Assembly (NCBI GenBank): GCA_023053685.1
Contig: JALIGW010000003.1
Span: forward strand, 52,286,496-52,350,495
Reading direction: 5' to 3'
Length of the DNA stretch: 64,000 nt
Source: Diadophis punctatus similis
Lineage: Eukaryota; Chordata; Lepidosauria; Squamata; Dipsadidae
Below are positions 22,521 through 34,184 of the stretch, one piece after another. A program made the translations under genes and the position numbers. Each line of letters starts with the position of its first letter. Position 1 is the stretch's first letter. The notes beneath the pieces are model-generated. The model was not told where the DNA came from and searched no databases. It saw only the letters and a list, made by a program, of their open reading frames with translations.

Positions 22521-25213
22521 TTAGGGATTTGGGGAGGAAACCACAGAGTCAGGTAGTGAGTTCCAGGCATTAACTACTCTGTTGCTGAAGTCGTATTTTC
22601 TGCAGTCGAGTTTGGAGCGGTTCACTTTGAGTTTGTATCTATTGTGTGCTCGTGTATTGTTGTGGTTGAAGCTGAAGTAGTTGTTAACAGGAAGGACATT
22701 GTAGCAGATAATTTTATGAGCTACGCTTAGGTCATGCCAAAGGTGACGTAGTTCTAAATTTTCTAAGCCCAGAATTTCAAGTCTGGTTGTGTAAGGTATT
22801 CTGTTGCGAGCAGAGGAGTGGAGGACTCTTCTCGTAAAATATCTCTGGACATGCTCTATTGTATTTATGTCCAAAATGCAGTGTGGGTTACAGACAGATG
22901 AGCTGTATTCAAGGATTGGTCTGGCAAATGTTTTGTATGCTCTGGTTAGTAGTGTAATATTACCGGAGAAGAAGCTACGTAAGATTAGGTTAACAACTCT
23001 TAATTCCTTTTTGGCGATGTTGTTGCAATGGGCTTTAGCACTTAGATCATTAGATATGAGTACTCTTTGACAGAGTGAGGGTCGTCTGCAAGGTCGTGTC
23101 CATTCAGCTTGTATTTGGTGTTCTGATTCTTTTTGCCAATGTGTAGGACAGAGCATTTGTTGGTTGAGATTTGCAGTTGCCAGATGTTCGACCATTCTGA
23201 CACAAAGTCAAGGTCTTTTTGAAGGGTAGCAGTGTTGTTGTTGTTGTTGTTAAAAAGTTATACATCATCGGCGAAGAGAATTCAGTTATATAAAGTATAA
23301 AGAGTGTTGGTCCTAGTACGCTGCCTTGGGGAACACCGCTGTTAACAGGTAAGGGATTTGATAGGGCACTCCCTATTTTGACCACTTGTTGTCCGTTTGA
23401 TAGGAATGCAGCTATCCAGTTATGTAGGGGTCCAGAGATGCCGTAGGATTTTAGTTTCAGAAGTAGTTTGTCATGTACCACTGAGTTGAAGGCTTTACAG
23501 AAGTCTATGTAAATTGCATCTATTGTTTTGCCCTGGTCAAGTTTTGAGGTCCATATGTTTTTGCAGTGTAGTAGTTGTAGATTGCAGGATAATTTTTTCC
23601 TGAAATCGAATTGCTTGTTTGAGAGTATGTTGTTTGTTTCTAGGTGGAGGGTAATGGATTGGTTTATGATTGATTCCATGACTTTGCAGGTGATGCAGCA
23701 TAAAGAGATTGGTCTGTAATTTTCAACTAGGCTGGGATCTCCCTTTTTGAAGATGACCGAGGCTAGTGACCATAGGTTTGGTAGGGAACTGGTCCTGAAG
23801 GATTTTTCAAAGATTATGCTTAGTGGTTCAGCCATAGCGGTGGAGAGCTTTTTTAGGAAGTATGCACATAGTCCATCAGGTCCGATTGATAGAGATGGTT
23901 TTAGGCTGCGTAGTGCTTTTTCAATGTTATCTTCTGTGAAATCTATTTGTGTTAAATTGTTGTGATTATTTGTGGTACGACTAGGGAATTTTGGGCATGA
24001 GCCATTGCTGTTTACAAAGACTGAGCCGAAGAATGTGTTGAAGAGGTTGGCTTTAACTGTTTCATCATTGCATTATTTGCCGTTGGGTCCTTTTAGTGGT
24101 GGGAGGGATCTCGAGTCCTTAAGTTTGTTGTTTACAAATTTGTAGAAGGTGCGGTTGGATTATGTGCACAGAAGGTTTTCCTCTTGTTTGCTGTGGTAGT
24201 TGGAGCATTCAGTCCTTATTTGGTGGCATATATTTTGGTAGCGGTTTTTAAAGTTTGCTACGTAACCAGTTTTGTTTTTCCGACAGAGAGATTTTTTTTT
24301 TGATTGAAATTTCCTTATTGATACAGGCAGTTTGTTTTTCTTGGTTATGGTGGTTATTAATGGTACATGTAGTCTGATGGTTCTTTTGACTTCAAGCAAG
24401 AAAATGCTATAATGGTCATTGGCAGTATTACAGCCGGAGAATAGAGTTTGCCAGTCTAGAGATGAGAGGTCAGCATCTATGAGTTCATAGTTGGCTTTTT
24501 TGAAGTTGTAATTGGGTATCCCATTATTAAAGTGATTTTTGCAATGGTGTAGATTGAGACTAAAGTCAATCATGCTGTGGTCGCTGTTGGAAAAGGGTTC
24601 TTTATTTGTAGTCCATAAATTGAGCTTAGGCTGTTGCAGAAGATGAGATCAAGGCAGTTGTTGAGTCTAGTGTTGTTAGTTACTAGTTGATCTAGTCCCA
24701 GATTAGTAACAGCGTTGTATAGGGTTGCATGGATGGGTTCAGTCATACATTCATTTAGGGTCCAGTTAATAAGAGGGTATGGGCAGGAGGCTGCCCACGT
24801 TAGCAGTGAGGTTAATTTGTTCGCATGTGTGATGTCATAGTCAGGGGCTCTGTAACATAGTAGGAAGCGAAGTGTGATATTTAAGGACAGTTCGCAGACG
24901 ATGGCTTCAGGAAGAGTGAGTTCATGTGTAACTTGAATATTTTTTAGGTTTAGTGTCTTTTTGTAGAAGATAGCTACTTCGCCTCCTCTGCGGGTTTCAC
25001 AGTCGGACCGGTAAACAAGATAGTTTCTTGCTGTGATGATGGAGTCTGGGAAGGATGTGTTTAGCCATGTTTCACAGACAAATATAATGTCGAATGTGGC
25101 AGTATTTAATAAGAGGAGGAATTCAGGCATTTTGTTAACGATGCTTCTTGCATTAATTAGTTTGCATTTGAGATTAGTATTGAATTGTAATGAGGAAATA
25201 AGGGACACGCTTA
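22521..25213 (-). pseudogene. LINE ORF2 remnant (endonuclease and reverse transcriptase)
   Basis: It begins just after the ORF1 stop. The endonuclease part (25208-24570) shows NARSIVNK and CETWLN. The linker (24573-24160) shows LPVSIRKFQSKKKSL. The RT (23835-23104) shows VIFKKGDP, NYRPISLCCI, AIYIDFCKAFNSVVH and [11 protein letters not shown]. The catalytic FADD box is present near 23270 but in a shifted frame with stops close on both sides. The C-terminal part (23195-22521) has ARPILEYSSSVCNP and NAWNSLPDSVV. A (GTT)n run lies at about 23230-23252, just past the FADD region. At least three frame changes break the ORF. Confidence 0.9.
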
Positions 25214-26252
25214 TCTAGTTTTGGTTGGTGGTTTGTTGGATGTTGATTTGTTGTTGGGGGGTTGGATGTTGGGGGATAGATTGTGGGTCTTGCTTTTGAT
25301 GCAGTCAACGCGGTAATCTATGTATAAGTCAGTGTCACCTAGTTCTTGGCGTCTTTTGAGTTCTGCATGGAGTTCACGGTAGCGGATACGTTGTAATATG
25401 GATAGATCTGGTCTTGATCTAAGTTTGCTGTGGATGGTGTTGGTTCTGGCAATGGAGTTTATGGTGTAAATAAATTTCCGTTTGCTGGACTCGTTTTTAC
25501 ATACTACTCTGCAGAATCGGGGGGCCACCGAGCTGTTGTTGTTCTTGTGCTCTGGGCCATCTCTGGAAACTTTGATGATTTCATCAGGGGTGATGATTTG
25601 TGTATGATGGCTGCTGCTGATGCTGCGTACCTTAGTGATATCGGGCTCGTTGTTGTCTTCTAATCCAAATAAAATTGCGTTATGACATTTTTGCTCGCGC
25701 TCAATGGTATCTTTGATGAGAATGGAGATGTTGGTGGTTTGATTGGTAGGTCCTTGTGGTTGTGGTTGAGGTTGAGGTGATGGTTGTTGAGTTGGGATAG
25801 GTATTTGGTTTGTTGAGTTTTCATTTTTCTGTGCAGAATTCCCCCCCACCCAAAGATGTAAAACGTGATTCTAGGCATGCTAGTAATCGTGTTTCTAAAT
25901 TTGCTTCTATGGATTCTATGGTTGTTTGCTGAGTCTTTATGGTTGTTTCTAGGGTATGGATTCTGTCAGACATAGCAATGAAGTTATCCAGTTTTGGTAA
26001 GCAGGATGGACATAAATAGGGAAATGTAGGAGTTTCTTGGAGAAAGTTGGCTACATGTTTGTTTATTCCTAGGCAGGTGTGATGGGCATATTTGGTACAT
26101 ATGCGACATTTCTTAAAAGCATCATATTCATTGATGGCATCATTGCATTTGTAGCATGTGCTGGGGTTGTTTGGGTTGCTGCTGTTTTCTATGTCTTTCA
26201 TTTGTGAGGTTTTGGTGGTGATGTTTTTGGAGGTTTTACCTGGCATGGTCAC
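25211..26252 (-). pseudogene. LINE ORF1 remnant with PHD/zinc-finger-like domain
   Basis: The first part (26252-25821) has Cys/His spacing CYKCND...CRICTKYAHHTCLG...YLCPSCL, a PHD/RING-like zinc finger at about residues 34-80. A coiled-coil stretch (METT-, TQQTTIESIEANLE-type) follows. The second part (25849-25211) is Gln/Pro-rich and then basic, with ILFGLEDN and FCRVVCKNES of an RRM-like nucleic-acid-binding ORF1. The two parts are joined by a frameshift at a run of G on the minus strand near 25845, a typical homopolymer slip. ORF1 proteins of this kind bind element RNA. Confidence 0.82.
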
Positions 26253-26509
26253 TGATTAGTTTGTGTTTGACAAAGATATTCAATGTCAGTAATAAATTGT
26301 GAAAAGAGTTTTGTATTTGTTGTACTTCTGTATGTAGCTGCTGATATGCTTTTTTGGGTGCTTTTTGATGCTGTTCTTTGTATTGAGTTGAGGTCTTCCG
26401 GTGGGAGGATTTTTAAAATGGTGGCAGATTTGAATCCAATCCGGTTTAAAATGGTGGAGGAGAGATCGGTGGTGATTTGATTTTGTATGGGAGTTTAAGG
26501 AGCCAGCAC

Positions 26510-26918
26510 TACAGGGAATAAAGAAATCCTCGCGGGGTCGGAGGGCTCATCAGGGAAGTTTGGTGAAGTAGGTGCTTCGGGAAGCGGGGTGGACTCTTTT
26601 GGGGGATCCTGATGGAGCTGGGGCTGAAGCTGGTGCTTGGGGGATTCTCACGGAGCTTCCTCTGGGAGGGGGTATCTTCTTGGTTCTTCGGGGAACCCTC
26701 GCGGCTCTTAGGGAAATCCTCATGGTGCCTTCACAGCTCTACGGGGAATCCCTCTCTTGGTGCTACGGGAAATTCTTGTCGAGCCACTTCGGGGAATCCT
26801 CATGGAGTTTCCTAGCGCTTCAGGGAATCCCTCTCACGGCGCTTCGGGGAGCTCTTCTAAGGGTGTTGCACTGTGGGGAATCCTATCCGAGGTGCTTTGG
26901 GGGATCCACCATATATAC
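26510..26918 (-). repeat. Repeated GC-rich units in the LINE 5' region
   Basis: The plus strand shows repeated strings of the type GCTTCGGGGAATCC, TACGGGGAATCCCTCTC and CAGGGAATCCCTCTCACGG at irregular spacing of about 30-45 bp. They sit directly upstream of ORF1 of the minus-strand LINE, where LINE promoters lie. Tandem promoter monomers are known in other LINEs. Here the function is inferred. Confidence 0.6.
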
Positions 26919-26920
26919 TC

Positions 26921-29900
26921 CTATATTCAGTGCCATTTCAAATATTCTCACATTATCATTTCCTACATCAAGTGTCTCTGGTCTAAAATCTGAGCATAAT
27001 GCCTATTAAATGCAGTAGATTGCCCCTGCTATACAGTAAGAGTGTGCTACCCACTTTTAATTATGAACTAAACTTGGTCTGAAATAATATACTGGGGTTG
27101 GAGAGGAAGTCACTTCTCAAAAATATTCAAGGGAAGAAAGACAAATTGATTTACATTAGCTTTGATTATGTATTGATTAAATTTACAGTCAACACATCCA
27201 TTCCTCTCCTATATGTTTAATAATTTCTTTCTTATAACCACATTAAAAATGACAATTTGCCAGCGGCTTTTTGGGAGGAATTCTGAGGCTTGTATCCAGC
27301 AGGGCTCAATTAAGGCCCTTGTAGGCTCTTGGCACATTTATTTTTGCATACAATCATTGCAGTAGTAATCTGGAGGTTTAGGGTTTTAAAGCTATTACCC
27401 CCCCCTCTCTCTTTAGGATGTATACATTTTAATGCATTACCTGGGAAATTCTGGGAATTGAAGTCCACACATCTTTAAATTGCCAAGGTTCAGAAACACT
27501 GGCCTAATGGATAATATGGGCATAACATTCAAGATTTTAAGGCACTGCATACAGCTCTAGGGTTTCTGGTTATGCCTTTCAGGTGACTGATGGGTTGAGA
27601 CTGCAAGAACTGCAATGACTGGATGATGTTTAATATTTCCCAGAATTCATTTTTCCATTATCTAAAAGATGCATACTTGAATCAGAATGTGGGCTTTTGT
27701 TATGCTGGAACTTGTGCTATGCCAGAATCCTGCAGACTGACAAGCTGAACAATGGCTCTTACTTCTGAGTCAATGTGCAGGAGATCAACCAACATAGCAC
27801 TTATGGGCAGTTTTTAACAGCTATTGACTGAAGTGTTCAGATCTTCATCGTGCTGTAGAACTTTCTTTCTTTGTCACTGAAAGTTCAGAGGGGAAAATAT
27901 GAGCAGGGAAATGAATGGTCTTGATATTGAATAGCAATTGTAGTCAAACGAATGAGTGAAAGAGGAAAATGATATTGTTTCCCTCCAGTGAATCATTTTC
28001 AACCCTGTTCTCAGAGGAAATGGTATGGTACACCAGCCAAGAGAAATCACCGCCTTCTGTTTTTGATCATGCTGGATGAACAATTTACAGATATCCTAGG
28101 AAGCAGCAGTTTTACCCACAGATTAAACCAGTAAACAAGTTATTTGGTCTAATTATAAAGATTGCTTATAATAAGCAGAGCACTCAGGAGGTGAAAAAGG
28201 AAAAAAAAACATCTTCAATCAAGTTCCTCATACTCTGACATCTCCATAGGTTAATGATAACCATTTATGGAATACAAAAGCTTTCCTGGACTATGTAAAA
28301 TTTGGAGGATCAATTTGAAAAGAATTGCTTCCTTAGTGAGCCAAAGAACTGATTCTTCCAGTAGAAGATGGCTCTTAACAAAATCCTAGCAGAGTTAATG
28401 TGTTAGTCATTTGCAACAAAAGCAACGAATAGGCTTGCGATACTTCAAAGACTAATTTAAAACTGTATATTATTTTCCTGGATCATAGACAGGATCTGTG
28501 GAAACAATGTTGTATTTACTTGAAAGATAACCCACTAATCGCACACAAATGTGTTTCTGTACGTATGTGTGTGCAGTGAGATATAGGCATTGAGATGGAT
28601 GGAGACAATCTGCAACAGTCATGGTCCTAAAAAAGGACAGAAGGATGCCAAACATGTATGGATTGAATTAATAAGCATTCATCAAAATTAATTGCCTATA
28701 AAATAAGGTATTTCATTTGTAAATCCCCATTTAAGATATTCTTTCATTTGCAAGCCATTCTTACAACAGAAACCCAGTTACACAAATTTCCTTCTCTTCT
28801 ACTGCCCCAACAAGAAAACAGATCCAAAGTGTGGACCACCATTGAAGGTCAGGCTCTTGATGATTTGGATCAAATCCATGGCTATCATAGTAGCCACTGC
28901 CCCTGAACCCCCTTTCCTTCCCCACCACCTCCCAATCTATTCCTCAGGCAGAGGGTTCCCTCCTCTCCATACATACCACCCACTTATGGGGGGTGGGATA
29001 TTGGAATCAAAGGGATGCTACTGTCCTAGACACTCAGTGTCCCCTATATCCATTTTTTAAAATCATCGTGATATTTAAATTGTGTTGCATGATAAAGGGA
29101 TTACTATAGTTTACTCCTCTTGGTCCCGAGATAAAAACATGACATATTTTGCTCTGATCTGTTGGAGGGTTCTATTCTATTTTATTTGTTGCTTGGTTAT
29201 CCCATAGATGTGAACAAATGCTATTCTGCAGCTTTGGTTGTAATCTAGTTGTATATTTTTCTGTAGAAGGAAGATTTGGCCATTATTACATCTGCTATGA
29301 TCACTTCCAAATTACGTTTCTGTACATGCTGTATATTAAGACTGCCCAGTGTCCAAATATGGGAGTTATTGCAAAAGGAAAATGCTAAAACATTTCTCTG
29401 TGTTTGTTCTTGGATCCTATTACATTAATCCTGTTCATTTGTATTGATTTTCTTCTGGTTCAATTTGAGTTCCTCATTTATTGTCAATAAAATGTGTAAT
29501 GGCACGATAAAATATCGGAATGTTACCTGTTTTTGTGGTTTCCCAGTGGAATTTAACCAAGCTCTGTAATTGATTTTCTGGGGTCAAGATATTTTTATTC
29601 TGACAAACTTGACTTGGTGTTTATGTAATTAAGACTTCTTTTTCTTTTAATGGCCTTTCCTGTCTATTATATTAGATATATTAAAAGGATTATTTATGAT
29701 TGTAGAAAACCTTGAGAGTCCTTTCGTAAGCTGAATCTATAGCACAGTAATTCATAGCACTTTTGCATTGATTATCACTACCCAGATTAATAACTTTTTG
29801 TGGTCCTCAGGAACCATTTCTATACAAGAGTAATAAAGTATACTTAAACCTGGAATATTGGCATAGTACAGTAAACTTTGACTTGTGCAAATTGTAAAAT

Positions 29901-29958
29901 GCAGTTATTGCCCTCTGCTCTCTTGTTGACAGCTTCAGGACCATATTTTGTAGCTTCA
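26921..29958. other. Unassigned DNA with one MITE remnant and a candidate conserved block
   Basis: At 27430-27505 there is half of a palindromic hAT MITE (AATTCTGGGAATTGAAGTCC, then GTTCAGAAACACTGG). The part at 27240-27400 looks non-repetitive with CAATTAAGGCCCTTG and TTTTTGCATACAATCATTG and could be a conserved non-coding element. No host exon is recognised. Confidence 0.45.
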
Positions 29959-29960
29959 TA

Positions 29961-30337
29961 CAGGTAGTCCTTGACTTGAGACCACAATTCATCCCAAAAT
30001 TTATGTTGCTAAGTGAAAATTTTGTTACGTGAGTTTTGCCCCATTTTATGACTTTTCTTGCCACATTTGTTAAGTGAATCACTGCAGTTGTTAAATTAAT
30101 AATACAATTGTTAAGTGAATCTGGTTTCCCCATTGACTTTGCTTGTCAGAAGGTCGCAAAAGGTGATCACACGATCTTGGGACACAGCAATGGTCATAAA
30201 TATGAACCAGTTGTCAATCATCTGAATGTAAATCACATGACCATGGGAATGCTGCAATGGTCATAAGTCACTTTTTTCAGTGCCGCTGTAACGTTGCATG
30301 GTCACTAAATGAACTGTTGTAAGTCTAGGACTACCTG
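29961..30337. mobile_element. TA-flanked MITE, CAGGTAGTCC ends
   Basis: Ends are CAGGTAGTCCTTGACTT and AAGTCTAGGACTACCTG. TA dinucleotides flank both ends (29959-29960 and 30338-30339), as in Tc1/mariner insertions. The 377-bp interior repeats GTTAAGTGAATC-type strings and includes GGTCGCAAAAGGTGATCAC. The same ends occur at 59232-59953. This family is abundant in squamate genomes. The superfamily is inferred from the TA duplication. Confidence 0.8.
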
Positions 30338-30555
30338 TACTTAATCAAACTGTCAGTAAATGATGAAGAACTAAAGTTATAATTTATATGTACAGAGACT
30401 GGGATGCTATAAAGAAACAGAAGAAGCAGAGTAATTTCCTTTTAGAGAGCACATCTATAGATACAGTAAACTGAGTATATAACTATGATTTATCTGAGTC
30501 TGGAAATAACTTACCCTTAGCAATTATACTTTATTGGGGCACACTGAGCTCAGAT

Positions 30556-30658
30556 CAGGGGTGGGTTCTACTTACCTTCGCCACTGATTCGCATCGTGAT
30601 GTTTCGCGCGTGCACGATCGCTATGCTTGCGCACACACGTGCGTCCCCTCGTGCAATG
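30556..30658. mobile_element. Truncated hAT-like element, left end only
   Basis: It starts CAGGGGTGGGTTCTACTTACC, like the element at 2276, and shares the GCATCG(T/C)GATGTTTCGCGC and GTCCCCTCGTGCAAT parts. The similarity stops near 30658 and no right end is found. Confidence 0.75.
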
Positions 30659-30717
30659 TAGAATGTTCAAATTATTAGACTTATTTTTTAAAGACTGCTT
30701 TATTATTGTTCTAGAGC

Positions 30718-30861
30718 CAGGGGTCTCAAATCTTGGCAATTTTAAGACTTGTGGACTTCAACTCCCAGAATTCCACAGCCAGTTTTGTTAGCTTTGCTGG
30801 CTGTGGAATTCTGGGAGTTGAAGTCTACAAGTCTTAAAGTTGCCAAGGTTGGAGACCCCTG
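30718..30861. mobile_element. Palindromic hAT-like MITE
   Basis: Opens CAGGGGTCTCAAATCTTGG and closes CCAAGGTTGGAGACCCCTG. The interior arms are GACTTCAACTCCCAGAATTCC and its complement, giving a 144-bp near-perfect hairpin. The flanks share TCTAGA but are offset, so a clean 8-bp duplication cannot be shown. Confidence 0.82.
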
Positions 30862-31259
30862 TCTCTAGACAACTAAACAAAATGAAGAAGCTTTTTTAAA
30901 TAAATGCTTGCTCTGAAGAGGCCCAGTGCTATTGTATCTTCTTTTAAATAATAGAGAATAATGTATACTTCCAGAAATTTTAATTAATTTTAACAGCTCT
31001 GTACAAGTATAGTCTGAAATGTAACAGTGTCCTGTTTAGTATTAGAGTTAAATCCTGACTTACCTTTGAGTAGATCTATTTAAATAATTGGGAGGAGTTA
31101 GTGTGACTACATTTAAGAAAACTTTCTGGCATAATGTACATTTCTCCAATTCTTTGCTATTTCTATGGGTCAGGCACACATACACAGAAATACACAGCAA
31201 ACAGTGTATATCGTTTGTGCTGTTTGCTGTTTGTCAAATTGCTTGGAGGCAGAGGCCTT
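30862..31259. other. Unassigned DNA
   Basis: No feature recognised apart from the possible left part of the next MITE. Confidence 0.45.
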
Positions 31260-31335
31260 TTTTCCTTGTTTTCCTCCTCCAAAACTAAGGTGCGTCTTAT
31301 ACTCCGGTGCGTCTTATACTCCGAAAAATATGGTA
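31260..31335. mobile_element. Right end of a MITE with doubled GGTGCGTCTTATACTCC
   Basis: A 17-bp unit, GGTGCGTCTTATACTCC, occurs twice in tandem (31289-31305 and 31306-31322), followed by GAAAAATATGGTA. This is the terminal pattern of a widespread vertebrate MITE. The left end was not located. Confidence 0.65.
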
Positions 31336-31574
31336 GTTGCTCAGATATTGAAACAACCGTTTGCGCTGTGAGAAGGCATTGCTTTGCCATAAACTCTGTT
31401 GTATTTTCTCTTAGCCTTTTTAGCCTTTATCTCAGACTCCATATAAGATGAAACTGGACTAGTTGTTTGTGAAAACAGCTGGTTGTTAGTTTGCTCCCCC
31501 CCCACCAGATCGGGAAAGTCTAGTAGCTGTTGTTTTGTCAAATCTCTTTGCATGTCCTGTTCTGACCTCTCAAG

Positions 31575-32440
31575 ATTGTTGGAAATGTAGAAACCAACAG
31601 AACGAGAAGTATTAAGAAAGATAATGGACTGTGCGGAAATGAATAGACTTACAATGAGAATTAAAGATAAAGAAAACTCGGAATTTTATAAAATTTGGGG
31701 GAAATTTTATGAATGGGTGGAAAAAGAAAATAGATAAAATATAGATAACAGATAGAATACTAAATGTAAATATAATATAAAAGAATTAAAGAAATTGAGA
31801 AATATGATTTAGATAACCCGGAAGGCAAAAAGAGAAAAGGAGGCAGCATTAGACAAATATGTGACATATACCAAAAAATAAATTAGAATAGAATGGAAAT
31901 AGAAATTAAGATTTAAGAATATCACTATTAGAATAGAAAAACAAGAAAAATAGTTCAGTTTGCTGTTTTTTTAAAAAATAATCTTTATTGAATTTTTACA
32001 GTAAAAAAAAGACACAAACAACACACAACAGCACACAGACAGAATACATGTAACACAAACGAATACAAGTATTTACACGCAACGTTACAGAAAAGTCCAG
32101 TGCTTTTTACAGCGTTATTGAAATATTTGTTTCGTATCGTAATCTGTATATACATTTTAAGTATGTTCCATATCGTAGGTATCGGTGGTTATCGTCCATA
32201 AGTTAATTTATTTAATTACAACTTACACATGAACAGTTTGCTGTTTTATTATTAAAGCTATATTTTTTGTTTTTTTTAATTGATGCAGGCTGAACAGTTG
32301 ATATTGTGAAATGTGATTTAGGATGCTGTACTATTTCTATGTAAGGGATATTATATATATATGGTTGCTTATGGTATATGTGTTATTAAGTATGTATTTT
32401 TAAGGTGGAGAAAAATAAAAAAATTTGCAAAAAAAAAGAT
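31575..32440 (+). mobile_element. L1-type LINE 3' fragment
   Basis: The last part of a degenerate L1-like ORF2 and 3' UTR reads into A-rich sequence and ends AAAATAAAAAAATTTGC followed by an A run at 32430-32438. It is interrupted at 31970-32233 by a second, oppositely oriented insertion. The reading frame has many stops. Confidence 0.6.
31970..32233 (-). mobile_element. Nested minus-strand retroelement 3' end with target duplication
   Basis: CAGTTTGCTGTTTT occurs at 31956-31969 and again at 32234-32247, a 14-bp target duplication. The 264-bp insert begins on the plus strand with T-rich sequence, the poly(A) end read in reverse, and AATCTTTATTGAA, a reversed polyadenylation signal. It is a severely 5'-truncated L1-like copy. 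Confidence 0.8.
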
Positions 32441-33835
32441 TGTTGGAAATGGAGGGGGAGTTAGTTTTACTTAGAGATCTCTTGCCAGCAAAGTGCTCCT
32501 CAATTCTTGGTTGTTTTGCAGTTTTCACTGGTGGGAGAGATCCCGGGCTGGTGCCATGGCGTTTCTTTCTTTTTCCCATGCCTTATTAGACCCTGGCAAA
32601 AACAAAAACTTTTGTCTGTGTTATGGTCTACGCTGTTATCTCCTCGAAAAAATATTAGTTAAATAAAAAAGGATCCAATGGGAGTACTAAAAATTGATAA
32701 AATAAAATAAAATAAAACCAAGAGGCGCTACTGCAAACATGCTCCGGCAGCAAGTCCTTAGGAAATTGTCTTCTTCACACAACAGATTGAACATTTTCTC
32801 AAGAAGCCAGATGCCCAATCTCTCCTGCAATTCAAGTCAAAAGGACCATAAATGGCAATGCCCAGAAATTTGGAGGGAATATGTCCTTGGCAGCCTAATG
32901 TTCCCAACAGCAACTGGGCAGATTCCACTCCCACCTGTCAGCAACCACATTGGCAATGAGGTTTACACCCATAGCAAAAACTGTGTTATATGAAGAGGGA
33001 ACATTCTACTTTTAATAATGAATCAGTAAAAAAGTGACTTTCAGCTGCCTTATCAGTGGACTTGGGGAGAAACAAAAGAAGAATACACTGCATTTAAAAA
33101 GTTAGTGGGGCATATTCATGCCTTCCTTAGGGGAAGGTATAAGCTCTATGACCTGACTATCTTTTGTGACTGATTTTCCCAATATTTGTCTAACGTGTTT
33201 CTTCCTTACGTGCTGTCCTGAAAAGCAGGTATGAAGCCCAATACACAGGATCTACAAGGAAACTTGCAGCCCTGCAGTACCATGGTTCTGTTAAGTTTAC
33301 TGAATATTTTAGTTTACTAAATCCACCAATTCTGTGTTTATTGCCAAAATTTTGTCTGTCACAGAGAGAAATATGAAGCTTCTCAAATACTTACATTTTC
33401 AGCAACTGAAGAGAAAATAAATGTGTGTGTGTGTGTGTGTGTGTGTTTCCATTCAGTTCTTCATATTTCAGAAATTACTGTTAGAGAAATTAGAGAGACA
33501 GCTAAGTAGCTCCTATGGAGGAGCAGGTGCCCAGCTTTCTTTTATTAAAGGGCTAATCTGCAGATCACGATGCTGGAAGACTGAAACAGTGCTCCAACTT
33601 CTTGCATTATGGGTTCCTGCCGTGAAAAGAGAAGATATGAAGTGCCAACAGACTTGATCAGCAATGAAGGAAAAGAAAATGTGTCGCCTTTCTAGGAAGA
33701 AAATATTCTTCAAGTCACTAGTCAAGAAAATTATAGAGGCAAGTCTAAGAATTAAATTCACATGAAGACAGTAAGTAGCAGAGTTCACATGTCCATTGAT
33801 TCACATGCTCAAGTGTAATTGTAGAGGCTATAGGG
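32441..33835. other. Unassigned DNA with a (TG)n microsatellite
   Basis: A (TG) run of about 13 units lies at 33421-33447. No exon or transposon end is recognised elsewhere here. Confidence 0.5.
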
Positions 33836-34176
33836 CAGGGGTCAGCAACCCGCGGCTCTGGAGCCACATGTGGCTCTTTCATCCCTCTGCTGCGGCTCCC
33901 TGTCGCTCAAAATATATGTCACAACTGCCGATGTGCAACACCCACCAACGTGCAATTTATTAAGCTTTTTGACCCCCAGTAGGCCAATCATGGATAAATC
34001 CAAGAAAAGAAAAGTTTCAGAAGAAAACAGAATCTTTAATTCAACTATATATGCTAGTTTTGTGGCCACTCAGGAAATAGTCAGGCACAGGAAGAGTTTT
34101 GTGGCTCCCAGTGTTTTCTTTTCTGTGGGAAATGGGTCCAAATGGCTCTCTGAGTGTTTAAGGTTGCCGACCCCTG
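33836..34176. mobile_element. hAT deletion derivative with transposase remnant
   Basis: Ends are CAGGGGTCAGCAACC and GGTTGCCGACCCCTG inside an exact 8-bp duplication CTATAGGG (33828-33835 and 34177-34184). On the plus strand at 33989-34100 it still encodes MDKSKKRKVSEENR, like the start of ZBED/GTF2IRD2-type hAT transposases. A short jump then leads to VATQEIVRHRKSF, which resembles a later part of the same protein. The element is therefore an internal-deletion derivative of an autonomous hAT copy. It cannot encode a transposase. Confidence 0.88.
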
Positions 34177-34184
34177 CTATAGGG

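Larger units (their letters stand above)
22296..26920 (-). mobile_element. Nearly full-length CR1/jockey-superfamily LINE, second family
   Basis: Read on the minus strand it has, in order, a 5' region with GC-rich repeated units (about 26915 down to 26510), ORF1 (26252 to 25211), ORF2 (from 25213 down to about 22521), a short 3' UTR and an (AAATA)n-type tail at 22310-22365. ORF1 carries a zinc/PHD-like finger. ORF2 has an apurinic-type endonuclease and a reverse transcriptase. At about 4.6 kb it is the longest element in the window. Frameshifts in both ORFs make it inactive. The clade (CR1, Rex1 or relative) is not settled by eye. Confidence 0.88.

Noticed and set aside
31088..31451. Overlapping open frames of about 66-105 residues
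   Set aside because: They run across a MITE end and have no motif or splice support.
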